Below are positions 33,401 through 41,016 of a stretch of 62,913 bases of DNA, in pieces. The stretch is from Oceanibaculum indicum P24 (GTDB taxonomy: Bacteria > Pseudomonadota > Alphaproteobacteria > Oceanibaculales > Oceanibaculaceae). The stretch lies in assembly GCF_000299935.1 (NCBI RefSeq), contig NZ_AMRL01000023.1:1-62913 (forward strand), given 5' to 3'. A program made the position numbers and the translations under genes. Position 1 is the first letter of the stretch, and each line of letters starts with the position of its first letter. The notes under the pieces are model-generated. The model was not told the DNA's origin. It saw nothing but the letters and a program-made list of their open reading frames with translations, and did not search any database.

Positions 33401-33864
33401 GCATTGCGCTTCCCGTCCGCATCCTGCCGCATGGCGAGGGGCTGGCCCTGCCGGCCTATCAGACGGCGGACAGCGCCGGCCTCGATCTGGTCGCGGCGGT
33501 GGAGGCGGAGATGGTGCTTCAGCCAGGCGAACGCGCGCTGGTGCCGACCGGCCTCGCCATTGCCCTGCCATCCGGCTATGAGGCGCAGATCAGGCCGCGC
33601 TCCGGCCTTGCCTTCAAGCACGGTCTCACGGTGCTGAATTCCCCGGGCACCGTCGATGCCGATTATCGCGGCGAGGTGAAGGTGCTGATGATCAATCTGG
33701 GGCAGGAGCCTTTCGCGGTGAAGCGCGGCGAGCGCATCGCCCAGATGGTGGTCGCCCCGGTGACGCAGATTGCGTGGCAGCCGGTTGCCGATCTGGACGA
33801 GACGGCGCGCGGCGCCGGAGGCTTCGGCTCGACCGGGACCGCGACCGGTACAGCCGGCACCTGA
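33397..33864 (+). CDS. dut: Deoxyuridine 5'-triphosphate nucleotidohydrolase (dUTPase)
   Basis: Hydrolyses dUTP to dUMP and pyrophosphate, keeping uracil out of DNA. 155 residues, trimeric family. All five motifs are present: [39 protein letters not shown] and the C-terminal [10 protein letters not shown] arm. The start overlaps the coaBC stop (ATGA), and coaBC-dut is a widely kept pair. The Rrf2 gene begins 5 bases after the stop. Confidence 0.97.
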   Translation: MSIALPVRILPHGEGLALPAYQTADSAGLDLVAAVEAEMVLQPGERALVPTGLAIALPSGYEAQIRPRSGLAFKHGLTVLNSPGTVDADYRGEVKVLMINLGQEPFAVKRGERIAQMVVAPVTQIAWQPVADLDETARGAGGFGSTGTATGTAGT

Positions 33865-33869
33865 CACCC

Positions 33870-34325
33870 ATGCTGAAATCCTCGCGCAAGCTGCTGTTCG
33901 CCATCGAGGCGGTGCTGGATATCGCCTACAACGCGGCCGATACGCCGGTGCAGAGCCGGGAGATCACCGAACGCCAGGGCATCCCCCGGCGCTATCTGGA
34001 GCCGGTGCTGCAGCAGCTTGTCCGTGCCGACATATTGATCGGCGTGCGCGGCCCGCGCGGCGGCTACCGGCTGGGGCGGGAGCGGCGGCGCATCACGCTG
34101 GGCGAGATTTGCCGCACCGTCGATGGCGGGCTGGAGGCCGAGGAAGACCGGCAAGATACCGAAGGCTCCGAACTGGGGCGCGAGGTGCTGCGCCCGCTCT
34201 GGGCCGGCCTGCGCGACGAGTTGCTGGCCAAGCTGGACGCCGTCACCATCGAGGATCTGTGCGAGGAGGCCCGCGGCAAGGACATCCGCAAGACCGGCAA
34301 GTCCGCCCTCGACTTCACGATCTGA
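33870..34325 (+). CDS. Rrf2 family transcriptional regulator without cluster cysteines
   Basis: 151 residues from the ATG at 33870; a longer frame inside dut has no signal. The winged helix covers SREITERQGIPRRYLEPVLQQLVRADIL, and GVRGPRGGYRLGR is the Rrf2 wing signature. Where IscR and NsrR carry three cysteines for an iron-sulphur cluster, this protein has DRQDTEGSELGREVLR, with none. Its two cysteines (GEIC and EDLC) lie elsewhere, so it probably does not hold a classic cluster. It is likely co-transcribed with coaBC-dut; the target is unknown. Confidence 0.88.
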   Translation: MLKSSRKLLFAIEAVLDIAYNAADTPVQSREITERQGIPRRYLEPVLQQLVRADILIGVRGPRGGYRLGRERRRITLGEICRTVDGGLEAEEDRQDTEGSELGREVLRPLWAGLRDELLAKLDAVTIEDLCEEARGKDIRKTGKSALDFTI

Positions 34326-34333
34326 CCGAAGCC

Positions 34334-35083
34334 CTACAGCCGGCCGCCGCCAATCTGGATCGAGGTGCCGGTGACGTAGGACGAAGCCGGCGACAGCAGC
34401 CACAGGATCGCCTCGGCGACTTCCGCCGCAGTGCCGGTACGGCCCATCGGCACGCCCTTCACCAGCCGGGCGAGCCGGTTCGGGTCGCCGGTCGTGTCAT
34501 GGATGTCCGTCTCGATCAGTCCGGGCGACACCGCGTTCACCCTTATCCCTTCGGCGGCTACTTCCTTGGCGAGGCCGAGCGTCAGCGTCTCGATGGCGCC
34601 CTTGCTGGCGGCATAGGGGATCAGCTCGCCGCTGCCGCCGATCCGCGCCGCGACCGAGGACAGGTTCACGATGCCGCCGCCCCGGCCGCCACGCGACTTC
34701 GCCATGTGGCGCACGGCTTCACGCGCCACCACCAGCGCGCCGGTCACATTCAGATCGATGACCGACTTGATGGTGGCGAGGTCGGTATCGGCCAGCAGGC
34801 TGCCGGTGCCGGTGATGCCGGCATTGTTCACCACGCCGGTCACCTTGCCGAGCGCCTTTTCGGCTTCCAGGAAGAGGCGGATCACGTCGGATTCGAGGGC
34901 CATGTCACCCTGGATGGCGACGGCGCGGCGGCCCTCGCTCTCGACCTCGCCAGCCACTGTCTTCGCGGCGCTGGCATTGCCCTTGTAGTTCACCACCACA
35001 TCCCAGCCGCGCTGGGCGGCCAGCCGTGCGGTGGCGGCGCCAATGCCCCGGCTGCCGCCGGTGACGATGAGAATGCCGGTCAT
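34334..35083 (-). CDS. SDR family oxidoreductase
   Basis: 249-residue short-chain dehydrogenase/reductase. The N-terminal TGGSRGIGAA is the NAD(P) glycine motif, NNAG at 88-91 follows, and the catalytic Ser and YAASK tetrad are present. NYKGNAS after strand 2 suggests NADP use. The C-terminal VSPGLIETDIH and YVTGTSIQIGGGRL are classical. The substrate is not predictable. It is convergent with the Rrf2 gene (8 bases apart) and follows the exported protein at 35110-35901 by 26 bases. Confidence 0.93.
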   Translation of the reverse strand: MTGILIVTGGSRGIGAATARLAAQRGWDVVVNYKGNASAAKTVAGEVESEGRRAVAIQGDMALESDVIRLFLEAEKALGKVTGVVNNAGITGTGSLLADTDLATIKSVIDLNVTGALVVAREAVRHMAKSRGGRGGGIVNLSSVAARIGGSGELIPYAASKGAIETLTLGLAKEVAAEGIRVNAVSPGLIETDIHDTTGDPNRLARLVKGVPMGRTGTAAEVAEAILWLLSPASSYVTGTSIQIGGGRL

Positions 35084-35109
35084 GATCCCCTCCCCTTATT
35101 CGCTTTATA

Positions 35110-35901
35110 TTACTGCTTGGGCGGAACGTCCTCCCGCTTCGGGCCGCCACGCCGTTCCGGCGCCGGGGCGGTGGTGCCCAGGATCACGGTGGCGCTCTGC
35201 ACGATGCGGCGGCTGACCGACAGGCCCTCGCCGCCAGCCTGGTCCTTCATCATGGCGGGCGCGGATTCCGCCGCCATGCCGCGCACCATCATGGCCGGGC
35301 GCGGGCTGGGCATGCCGGCCGACTGGAAATCGATCATGCGCACGCGGTAGTCCCGCTCCGGGAAGATGTCGGCCAGGCGTGCCAGCTCTTCCTTGGTCTG
35401 GCGGTACAGCTCGGCGCGCAGCGCCGATTCGACCGCCGTGTGCTCAGCCAGCGTCGGGGTGAAATCGATATCGGCGACGCGTACCGACAGGCCCGGCTTG
35501 CTGGCATTCTTGGCCTTGTCGTGCACACCGGCCAGCTTCGCCTCCGGCACGCGCGCCTCGGCGACAACCTGCCAGCGCTCCAGGCCCGCCGAATCCATCT
35601 GCCGGGAGAAGCGGGTGGTGCGCCAGTCCACACCGGCCACCAGTCCGCCCAGCGTGTCATTCACCTGTGCACGGGCATCGGCCATCTCACCACCCTGCAG
35701 CGCCATGTCGATGGCGACGATCAGCTTCGCGGTCTGGGTCTCGACCCAGCCTTCGGCCTCCAGTCGCAGCACGATCTCGTCGTCGGCGGGACCGTGGCGG
35801 CCGGCGGGCTGGGCCTGTGCGGCGAGCGGCACGCTCAGCAGCAGCACGGCCAGAACAGGCAGCGCCAGAAGGCGGGTTTTATTTGGCGCAGGATGGCGCA
35901 T
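35110..35901 (-). CDS. Exported protein of unknown function, possibly SIMPL-like
   Basis: 263 residues with a signal peptide (about 1-31, ending AAQAQ). The mature domain has the alternating strand-helix look of SIMPL (DUF541) proteins: ETQTAKLIVAIDMAL, a middle helix-rich stretch ALRAELYRQTKEELARLAD, then YRVRMIDFQSAG. The match is by pattern only. The tail (about 235-263) is rich in Pro, Arg and Lys and probably disordered. It lies directly upstream of the SDR gene in the same direction; no function can be assigned. Confidence 0.75.
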   Translation of the reverse strand: MRHPAPNKTRLLALPVLAVLLLSVPLAAQAQPAGRHGPADDEIVLRLEAEGWVETQTAKLIVAIDMALQGGEMADARAQVNDTLGGLVAGVDWRTTRFSRQMDSAGLERWQVVAEARVPEAKLAGVHDKAKNASKPGLSVRVADIDFTPTLAEHTAVESALRAELYRQTKEELARLADIFPERDYRVRMIDFQSAGMPSPRPAMMVRGMAAESAPAMMKDQAGGEGLSVSRRIVQSATVILGTTAPAPERRGGPKREDVPPKQ

Positions 35902-36009
35902 CGGAGTCTCCCTTGGCGGTTGTCCCCCTCAATCGGGGTATTTGTGCCAAGTAACGCCCGACAATGGCAAGAGTACGGCTGTTTTCGCCCCGTAAAAGCC
36001 GCGATATTC

Positions 36010-36993
36010 TCAGTTGCGCTGGTCGGCGGCGATCTGGCAGGCGCAGGCGGCGCGCAGCACGGACAGGGCGGTGGCGGAGGCGACGCCATCGCCGGTCGAA
36101 ATGCCGAGGTCGAGCAGCGGTTCGAATCCCAGCGCGCGGCCGAGTGCCGCCGCCAGCGGGTCGGCGCTCGCATGGGCCAGCAGGCAGTGCTGGATTGCCG
36201 TCGGCTCCAGCGCGCGCAGCACCAGCGCGGCTGCCAGTCCTTCGATGCCGTCGATCAGCACCGGCGTGCGGGCGAAGCGGCAGGCCAGGATGGCGCCGGC
36301 CATTGCCGCGATATCGAGGCCGCCCAGGCAGCGCAGCGCCTCCAGCGGGTCGGCCCTGGTGCCGGCATGCAACGAGACCGCCTTGTCGATGAGGGCGAGC
36401 CGCGCCGGATCGGTGGAGGGTCCGCACCAGTCCGCCGCCATGCCGCCCAGCAGCAGGGTTGCCAGCGCCGCCGCCGGCAGCTGCGATTCGGCAGAGATGC
36501 TGGCCAGCGCCAGCACATCGATGCCGGGTTCGACAGCGATCATGCCGTAGGTCATGGCGCGCGCGCAGTCGGCCTCCTCCAGCGCCGGGCCCTGCGTGAA
36601 ATCGCCGCTCGCCAGCTCGACTGACAATTCGTAGATGCGCAGGTCGGAATCGAGCGATTCCGCCAGCCGGTTCAATGGCGTCTCGCCGTCCAGGAAGCGC
36701 TTCACGGACGCCTCGCTCGCGGCCACCGGGTCGAGGCCGAGCGCGGCGGCGGCGCCATGGCTGGCGGCGAACAGGGTCAGGCGCGGATGGTTCAGCTGCG
36801 GCGCGGTCCGTCCCTGCCAGCCGGCCAGGAAGCGCGCCAGCGTCGCCAGCCGGCCAGTGCCAGGCAGGGCGGCATGGCCCGCCGCACTCGCGGCATCGCG
36901 GTCGATGTCCGGCAGGTCACCCAGCATGCGGCGGATTTCGCCGAAATGCGGCTCCTCGGCACGGGTCTCTTCGGCGCGGGGCTCCTGGGCCAT
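36010..36993 (-). CDS. Divergent CobT-like nicotinate-nucleotide-dimethylbenzimidazole phosphoribosyltransferase homologue
   Basis: 327 residues with the CobT fold order: FGEIRRMLGDLP start, a TLFAASHG strand (AADHG in canonical CobT), EEADCARAMTYGM, ALRCLGGLDIAAMAGAIL, VLIDGIEGLAAALVL and a C-terminal LLDLGISTGDGVASA. CobT transfers ribose phosphate from NaMN to the cobamide lower-ligand base. The catalytic Glu of the C-terminal GEGxGA motif aligns with Asp here, and the DHG aspartate is Ser. It may be a diverged or low-activity enzyme. A histidine phosphatase of CobC type is divergent from it. Confidence 0.8.
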   Translation of the reverse strand: MAQEPRAEETRAEEPHFGEIRRMLGDLPDIDRDAASAAGHAALPGTGRLATLARFLAGWQGRTAPQLNHPRLTLFAASHGAAAALGLDPVAASEASVKRFLDGETPLNRLAESLDSDLRIYELSVELASGDFTQGPALEEADCARAMTYGMIAVEPGIDVLALASISAESQLPAAALATLLLGGMAADWCGPSTDPARLALIDKAVSLHAGTRADPLEALRCLGGLDIAAMAGAILACRFARTPVLIDGIEGLAAALVLRALEPTAIQHCLLAHASADPLAAALGRALGFEPLLDLGISTGDGVASATALSVLRAACACQIAADQRN

Positions 36994-37110
36994 GGCGGTG
37001 TCCTCTCCATATCGGGTCGGCTCATGTCGGCGATGAAGATATCGCGACGGCGCCTCTCTCCTATATCCTCACGCGCGAGAGAGAAAGCAGAATGAAAAGG
37101 ATGCGACGGG

Positions 37111-37758
37111 ATGAACCAGGACAGTCCGATGACAACGCGCTGGTGGTGGATACGGCACGCGCCGGTCAACAGCACCGGGGGCCGGATCTACGGCGCCGGC
37201 GATCCGCTGGCGGATGTGTCGGATATCGAGAGCTTCCGGGGGCTGGCCGGGCTGCTACCGCGCGATGCGGTGTGGGTGACTACGCATCTGCAGCGCACCC
37301 ACCAGACCATGGCGGCAATCGGCGAAGCCGGCTATCCGCTGCCGGAGGCCGGCACGCAGGGCATCGAGATCGATCTCGGCGAGCAGAGTTTCGGCGATCT
37401 GCAGGGCAGGCCCCGGCATGAGGTGTTCGCCACGGTGGAATTCCAGCGCCACCGCTTCTGGCTGACCGCGCCGGAGGTGGCACCGCCTGGCGGCGAGAGC
37501 TTTGAGGATCTGCTGGGCCGGGTGACTCCGGTGGTCGAGCGGCTGACGCATGACTATGCGCGGCGGGATGTCATCTGCGTCGCCCATGGCGGTACGATCC
37601 GCGCGGCGCTGGCGCATGCGCTGGAGATACCGGCGGCCAAGGCGCTGCATTTCCAGATCGATAATTTGTCGGTCACCCGCATCGACCATCATCCGGCGGA
37701 GGAGAACTGGCCGGACCCGGCCTGGCAGGTGGTGATGGTGAACCGGCACCCGAAATAG
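37111..37758 (+). CDS. Histidine phosphatase family protein (possible alpha-ribazole phosphatase)
   Basis: 215 residues; a second ATG at 37129 also has a ribosome site. The phosphohistidine motif reads WIRHAPVN near residue 14, the RHA variant typical of CobC-like members. The other catalytic residues are in the LGEQSFGDLQG stretch and the second histidine in CVAHGGTIRAAL. Its divergence from the CobT-like gene suggests the CobC job, dephosphorylating alpha-ribazole phosphate. General phosphatase activity is equally possible. Confidence 0.85.
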   Translation: MNQDSPMTTRWWWIRHAPVNSTGGRIYGAGDPLADVSDIESFRGLAGLLPRDAVWVTTHLQRTHQTMAAIGEAGYPLPEAGTQGIEIDLGEQSFGDLQGRPRHEVFATVEFQRHRFWLTAPEVAPPGGESFEDLLGRVTPVVERLTHDYARRDVICVAHGGTIRAALAHALEIPAAKALHFQIDNLSVTRIDHHPAEENWPDPAWQVVMVNRHPK

Positions 37759-37780
37759 GCCCGGGACCAAGGGTGGAGAC

Positions 37781-37805
37781 GGAACGTATCGCCGGTCCCG
37801 GCGTT
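37781..37805 (+). promoter_or_regulatory. EcfG-type general stress promoter upstream of the SYLF gene
   Basis: GGAAC at 37781-37785, exactly 16 bases, then CGTT at 37802-37805. This is the GGAAC-N16/17-CGTT consensus of the alphaproteobacterial extracytoplasmic sigma factor EcfG (PhyR-NepR system). The expected start lies about 55 bases before the SYLF ATG. The match is exact at every consensus base. Confidence 0.7.
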
Positions 37806-37869
37806 TCTATCGGCAGGAAGTAAGCCCGCACGGCGGGCATCTGTTGCATGAAACATGAGGAGATTGGCC

Positions 37870-38556
37870 ATGCGCCGTCTGCGATACGCCCTTACCCTGG
37901 CCCTCGGCCTGTTCGTCGCCGCCCCGGCGATGACGACCCCGGCCCATGCCGACGACACGCCGCAGCTGCTGGTGGACAAGTCGCTCGGCTCGCTGCGCGC
38001 GATCCTGAATGAAAAAGGGCTGGAACCGGCCCGCGAGCATCTGAAGCAGGCCAAGGGCGTGCTGATCGTGCCCGACCTCATCAAGGCCGGCTTCATCCTG
38101 GGCGGCCAGGCTGGCGATGGCGTGCTGCTGACGCGCGGCGCGGATGGCAGCTGGAGCGGCCCGGCCTTCTATCAGGTGATAGCCGGCAGCATCGGCCTGC
38201 AGGCGGGTGTCGAATCGCGGGAGACCATCTTCCTGGTGATGAGCGATGCCGGCCTGAAGAAGCTGATGCAGAACGAGATGAAGCTTGGTGCCGATGCCAG
38301 TGTCGCCGTCGGTGGCGTTGGCGCAGGCGTTGGCGCGGCCAGTACCGGCAACCCGGAAGCCGACATTCTGGTCTATGCCAAGTCGAAGGGTCTGTTCGGT
38401 GGCGGTTCGCTGGAAGGCGGTGTCGTGAAGCCGAAGCCTGAGATGAACAAGGCCTATTACGGTGCCGACGTCACGGCCGAGGGCATCGTCATGGGTGGCG
38501 GTCGCACGCCGGCCGGCAGTGCCGAGCTGCGCAAGGAGCTTGCCGCCAACGACTAA
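37870..38556 (+). CDS. SYLF domain (Ysc84-type) lipid-binding protein, exported
   Basis: 228 residues from the ATG at 37870, which has GAGGAG 8 bases upstream. A signal peptide covers about 1-28 (ending AHAD). The mature protein is one SYLF domain: AREHLKQAKGVLIVPDLIKAGFILGGQ, FYQVIAGSIGLQAGVESRETIFLVM, then a glycine-rich DASVAVGGVGAGVGAAS stretch and GLFGGGSLEGGVVKP. SYLF domains bind phospholipids; bacterial members are periplasmic and of unclear role. A consensus EcfG promoter upstream implies stress induction. Confidence 0.92.
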   Translation: MRRLRYALTLALGLFVAAPAMTTPAHADDTPQLLVDKSLGSLRAILNEKGLEPAREHLKQAKGVLIVPDLIKAGFILGGQAGDGVLLTRGADGSWSGPAFYQVIAGSIGLQAGVESRETIFLVMSDAGLKKLMQNEMKLGADASVAVGGVGAGVGAASTGNPEADILVYAKSKGLFGGGSLEGGVVKPKPEMNKAYYGADVTAEGIVMGGGRTPAGSAELRKELAAND

Positions 38557-38598
38557 GGCCGCTTTCCCGGCCTTCTGGAAATCGGCGTCTGTCGCACA

Positions 38599-39108
38599 TC
38601 AGCGGCAGGCGCCGATTGAGTCTTCGCCGCAGCGTCGCTTGCCATCGATCCACAGCGCGCCGCGCAGATCGGCCCGGAAGAAATCCGCGTCCCGGATGTC
38701 CGCACCGGTAAAGTCCGCCTCGCGCAGGATCGCGTTATGGAACCGGGCGCGCGACAGGTTGGCGCCTTTCAGCGAGGCGCCGGTCAGGTCGGCACGGGAG
38801 AAGTCCGCATAGGTGAAGCGCCCGCCATCCAGCGAGGCGCCCGGCATCCTAGTTTCCAGGAACAGCGCCCGGTTGGCATCGGCCTCGCTTAGATCGGCCC
38901 CGGCGATGTCGCTGCGGTTCAGGTTGGTCTGCCACAGGGTCGCCTTCGTCAGGTTAGCGCCGGGCATCTCCTGCCGGCTCATATTGCAGTTCCGCCAATC
39001 CACGCCCGGACCGGGCGGATCGCCGCAGCCCGCAAGGGCGGGGGAGGGGGCAAGCGACACCGCTGTCAGCGCCGCCAGCAGGAAGGAAAGGCCGATGATC
39101 TTCTTCAT
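38599..39108 (-). CDS. Exported pentapeptide-repeat protein
   Basis: 169 residues from the ATG at 39108. A signal peptide or lipoprotein-like leader covers about 1-22 (MKKIIGLSFLLAALTAVSLA, then PSPALAGCG). The rest is about 20 pentapeptide repeats of A(D/N)LxX type (ANLTKATL, ADLTGASLKGANLSRARF, ADIRDADFFRADL), which fold as a right-handed beta-helix. The short N-terminal CGDPPGPGVDWRNCNMS holds two cysteines that could pair. Function is unknown. The frame remains open upstream to 39456, but that extension runs through the structured block at 39282-39478 and is not credible. Confidence 0.87.
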   Translation of the reverse strand: MKKIIGLSFLLAALTAVSLAPSPALAGCGDPPGPGVDWRNCNMSRQEMPGANLTKATLWQTNLNRSDIAGADLSEADANRALFLETRMPGASLDGGRFTYADFSRADLTGASLKGANLSRARFHNAILREADFTGADIRDADFFRADLRGALWIDGKRRCGEDSIGACR

Positions 39109-39281
39109 TGCCAGCCAATGTAGCGCCTCCCGGTCCGCTTGCAATGTTCGAGGGGTATTTCCGCCGTCCCGTCCGCGGTCTTCTGGCCGCGACATGCTGT
39201 TCCGGCGCAATAGCCCTATGGGGCCATGCCAGGCAAACCACCTTATCTGGTTGTTGCGAGACGCCGATTCTGATAAAAAGC

Positions 39282-39478
39282 AGAGGCGTCGAGGATGTAG
39301 GCGATAATCGCCCGGCCCGGGAAGGCACGTCCTCGACGCCTCTCTTTTCGGGGCCGGAGGCGGGCCGCAAGCGACCGCCGGAACCCCAGACGCAGAAACC
39401 GTCATTCTCTTTGCGCTGTCCGGTGCGGGGCACCAGGCTGGGCGACAGCTTGGCACGGAGCCGCCCGGCCGACAGCGC
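39282..39478 (+). ncRNA. Candidate structured RNA of unknown class
   Basis: Three compact folds follow one another. (1) 39282-39343: a 17-pair stem of 39282-39298 with 39327-39343 (one G-U), enclosing a 13-base hairpin GGCGATAATCGCC. (2) 39350-39387: a GC hairpin of GGGGCC and GGCGG with their complements, capped CGCAAGCG. (3) 39413-39478: a three-way junction with P1 8 bp (39413-39420 with 39471-39478), P2 5 bp (39422-39434) and P3 9 bp (39436-39444 with 39462-39470). The two non-Watson-Crick pairs are G-U on the plus strand but A-C on the minus strand. T-runs flank element 1 on both sides, so strand and ends are uncertain. Confidence 0.35.
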
Positions 39479-39900
39479 GCAAGATCTCCCGCAAGTCATG
39501 CCGCCCCGTCATCGCCGTCGTTGGGCCACGAAGGAACCCGGACCGGCGCGACCGCTGGCATGCCCCTTCCCCTCGGTGCCGGTCCGCCTGATCGGCTGAA
39601 CCGGACCGCGCGGTTCCGCTATCCACCATCGCCGCTGGCGCGGCGCGGTTTCCAAGCGGGCGGGTGGCGGTGCGATTCTATGGATCGTTTCCGAACAGGC
39701 CGTTTCCGGCCATCTGGTCCCGATCAGCCAGCGGGGGCCGGTAACCGGCCTGCCGCCAGCATGGCATTAACATCGCCCTGTGCCATGACGCCTACTGCGC
39801 TGGAATCAAGTCTGTCGGAATTTCATTGCCCTGGCAACGAAAAATCGGTATTAATCAACCAATTTATCGCAAGAAAAAGTTACTAAATTTCACTAACGGT

Positions 39901-40038
39901 TTTTCCACAGGCCCTTCCATTTGTACCCAAGCCGCATCCTCGCGAAAAATCATTCCATGGCTGTGTGTTGCGCCTCTGGCTGGCGTCCAAGGCGCGGTTT
40001 ATCCACAGCGGTGGATAATGTTCGGCAAAAAATCCACA
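39901..40038. other. Cluster of DnaA-box matches, candidate origin element
   Basis: TTATCCACA (perfect) at 39999-40007; its inverted partner, one mismatch, at 40010-40018, so that TTATCCAC and GTGGATAA face each other; TTTTCCACA (one mismatch) at 39901-39909; and AAATCCACA (two mismatches) at 40030-40038. An A/T-rich stretch (39830-39905) adjoins on the left. This is the only such cluster I found in the window. It could be oriC, a DnaA-titrating site or DnaA control of the sdh operon. Confidence 0.45.
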
Positions 40039-40121
40039 GGACGAGGCCTTGATGCTGCGCCGGACGGTTCTCTGCGGTGCGGGGCGTTGGACGGCTGCGC
40101 CGGGGGTAAGGCAGCGCTGCG

Positions 40122-40150
40122 TTGACTTGAAGGCGGGCGGGGTCTAAATC
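40122..40150 (+). promoter_or_regulatory. Likely promoter of sdhCDAB
   Basis: TTGACT (40122-40127), a 17-base spacer and TAAATC (40145-40150) lie 80 bases before the sdhC ATG. The -35 is good, the -10 only fair. Confidence 0.5.
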
Positions 40151-40230
40151 AACTGCGTGTTTAAGAGACGGGCCCAACCCGTTCAGGTACAGTTGAAAAC
40201 CATTCTTACCGCTCTGGCGAAGGGGGCACC

Positions 40231-40629
40231 ATGCAGTCCGGCGGGAAGGCGGCACGGCCGCTATCACCCCATTTGCAGATTTACCGTCCGCAGATTACCT
40301 CTGCGCTGTCGATCCTGCACCGCATCACCGGCGTCGCACTCTCGGTCGGCACGCTGATGCTGACCTGGTGGCTGCTGGCCGCTGCGGCTGGCCCTGATCA
40401 TTTCGCGCTGGCGCACGGCTTCATCACCTCCTGGCTTGGCTGGCTGCTGCTGCTGGGCTGGTCGGTGGCGCTGTTCTATCACCTGTCCAACGGCATCCGG
40501 CATCTTGCCTGGGACGCCGGCTGGGGCTTCGAGCTGCCGCAGGTGTACAAGAGCGGCTATGCGGTGCTTGCCGCCACGGTGATCCTGACCGCCATCGCCT
40601 GGGGCGTTGGCCTCTCGATGGGGAGCTGA
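40231..40629 (+). CDS. sdhC: Succinate dehydrogenase cytochrome b556 subunit
   Basis: 132-residue membrane subunit of complex II with three hydrophobic helices. RPLSPHLQIYRPQITSALSILHRITG is the SdhC signature: the SxxSIxHRxTG block carries Ser and Arg of the quinone site. The haem-ligand His is in FYHLSNGIRHLAWD. First gene of sdhCDAB; sdhD starts 3 bases after its stop. Confidence 0.95.
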   Translation: MQSGGKAARPLSPHLQIYRPQITSALSILHRITGVALSVGTLMLTWWLLAAAAGPDHFALAHGFITSWLGWLLLLGWSVALFYHLSNGIRHLAWDAGWGFELPQVYKSGYAVLAATVILTAIAWGVGLSMGS

Positions 40630-40632
40630 GCC

Positions 40633-41013
40633 ATGTCGATGCAATCCAATCTCGGCCGCGTGCGCGGCATGGGTTCCGCCAAGGAAGGCGTGCATCACTG
40701 GTGGATGCAGCGCCTGACCGCCATCGCGCTGGTGCCGTTGATGCTGTGGCTGGTGATCTCCATCGTCGCCCATGCCGGGGCCGGCCATGCCGCCGTGACC
40801 GCGTGGATGGGGCAGCCCATCCCGGCCATCCTGATGATCCTGCTGGTGGTCGGAGGCTACTATCATGCCAAGCTCGGTATGCAGGTGGTCATCGAGGATT
40901 ATGTGCATAACGAGGGTGTGAAGTTCGCCGCCCTCATCGGCTTGAAGTTGCTCACCGTGGTGCTAGGTGTCGCTTCCGTGTTCGCCATTCTGAAGCTGGC
41001 TTTCGGAGCTTAA
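40633..41013 (+). CDS. sdhD: Succinate dehydrogenase hydrophobic membrane anchor subunit
   Basis: 126 residues, three membrane helices. RVRGMGSAKEGVHHWWMQRLTAIALVPL is the alphaproteobacterial SdhD N-terminus. The second haem ligand is probably the His of GGYYHAKLGMQVVIEDYVH. With SdhC it anchors SdhAB and forms the ubiquinone site. Three-base gaps on both sides show tight operon packing. Confidence 0.95.
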   Translation: MSMQSNLGRVRGMGSAKEGVHHWWMQRLTAIALVPLMLWLVISIVAHAGAGHAAVTAWMGQPIPAILMILLVVGGYYHAKLGMQVVIEDYVHNEGVKFAALIGLKLLTVVLGVASVFAILKLAFGA

Positions 41014-41016
41014 CCC

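Larger units (their letters stand above)
39109..40230. other. 1.1-kb region without a credible gene
   Basis: Every open frame here is short, low-complexity and lacks a ribosome site, as expected of chance frames in GC-rich DNA. The left half holds consecutive strong folds at 39282-39478 (listed as an RNA candidate) and further inverted repeats, including a perfect GGCCGGT/ACCGGCC palindrome at 39736-39750. The right half is A/T-rich at 39830-39905, then carries DnaA-box matches at 39901-40038 and the likely sdhC promoter at 40122-40150. Confidence 0.75.

Noticed and set aside
38954-39886. Overlapping open frames on both strands in the 1.1-kb gap
   Set aside because: They are low-complexity, rich in Arg, Pro and Gly, lack ribosome sites and run through strong RNA-like folds; no domain was recognised.
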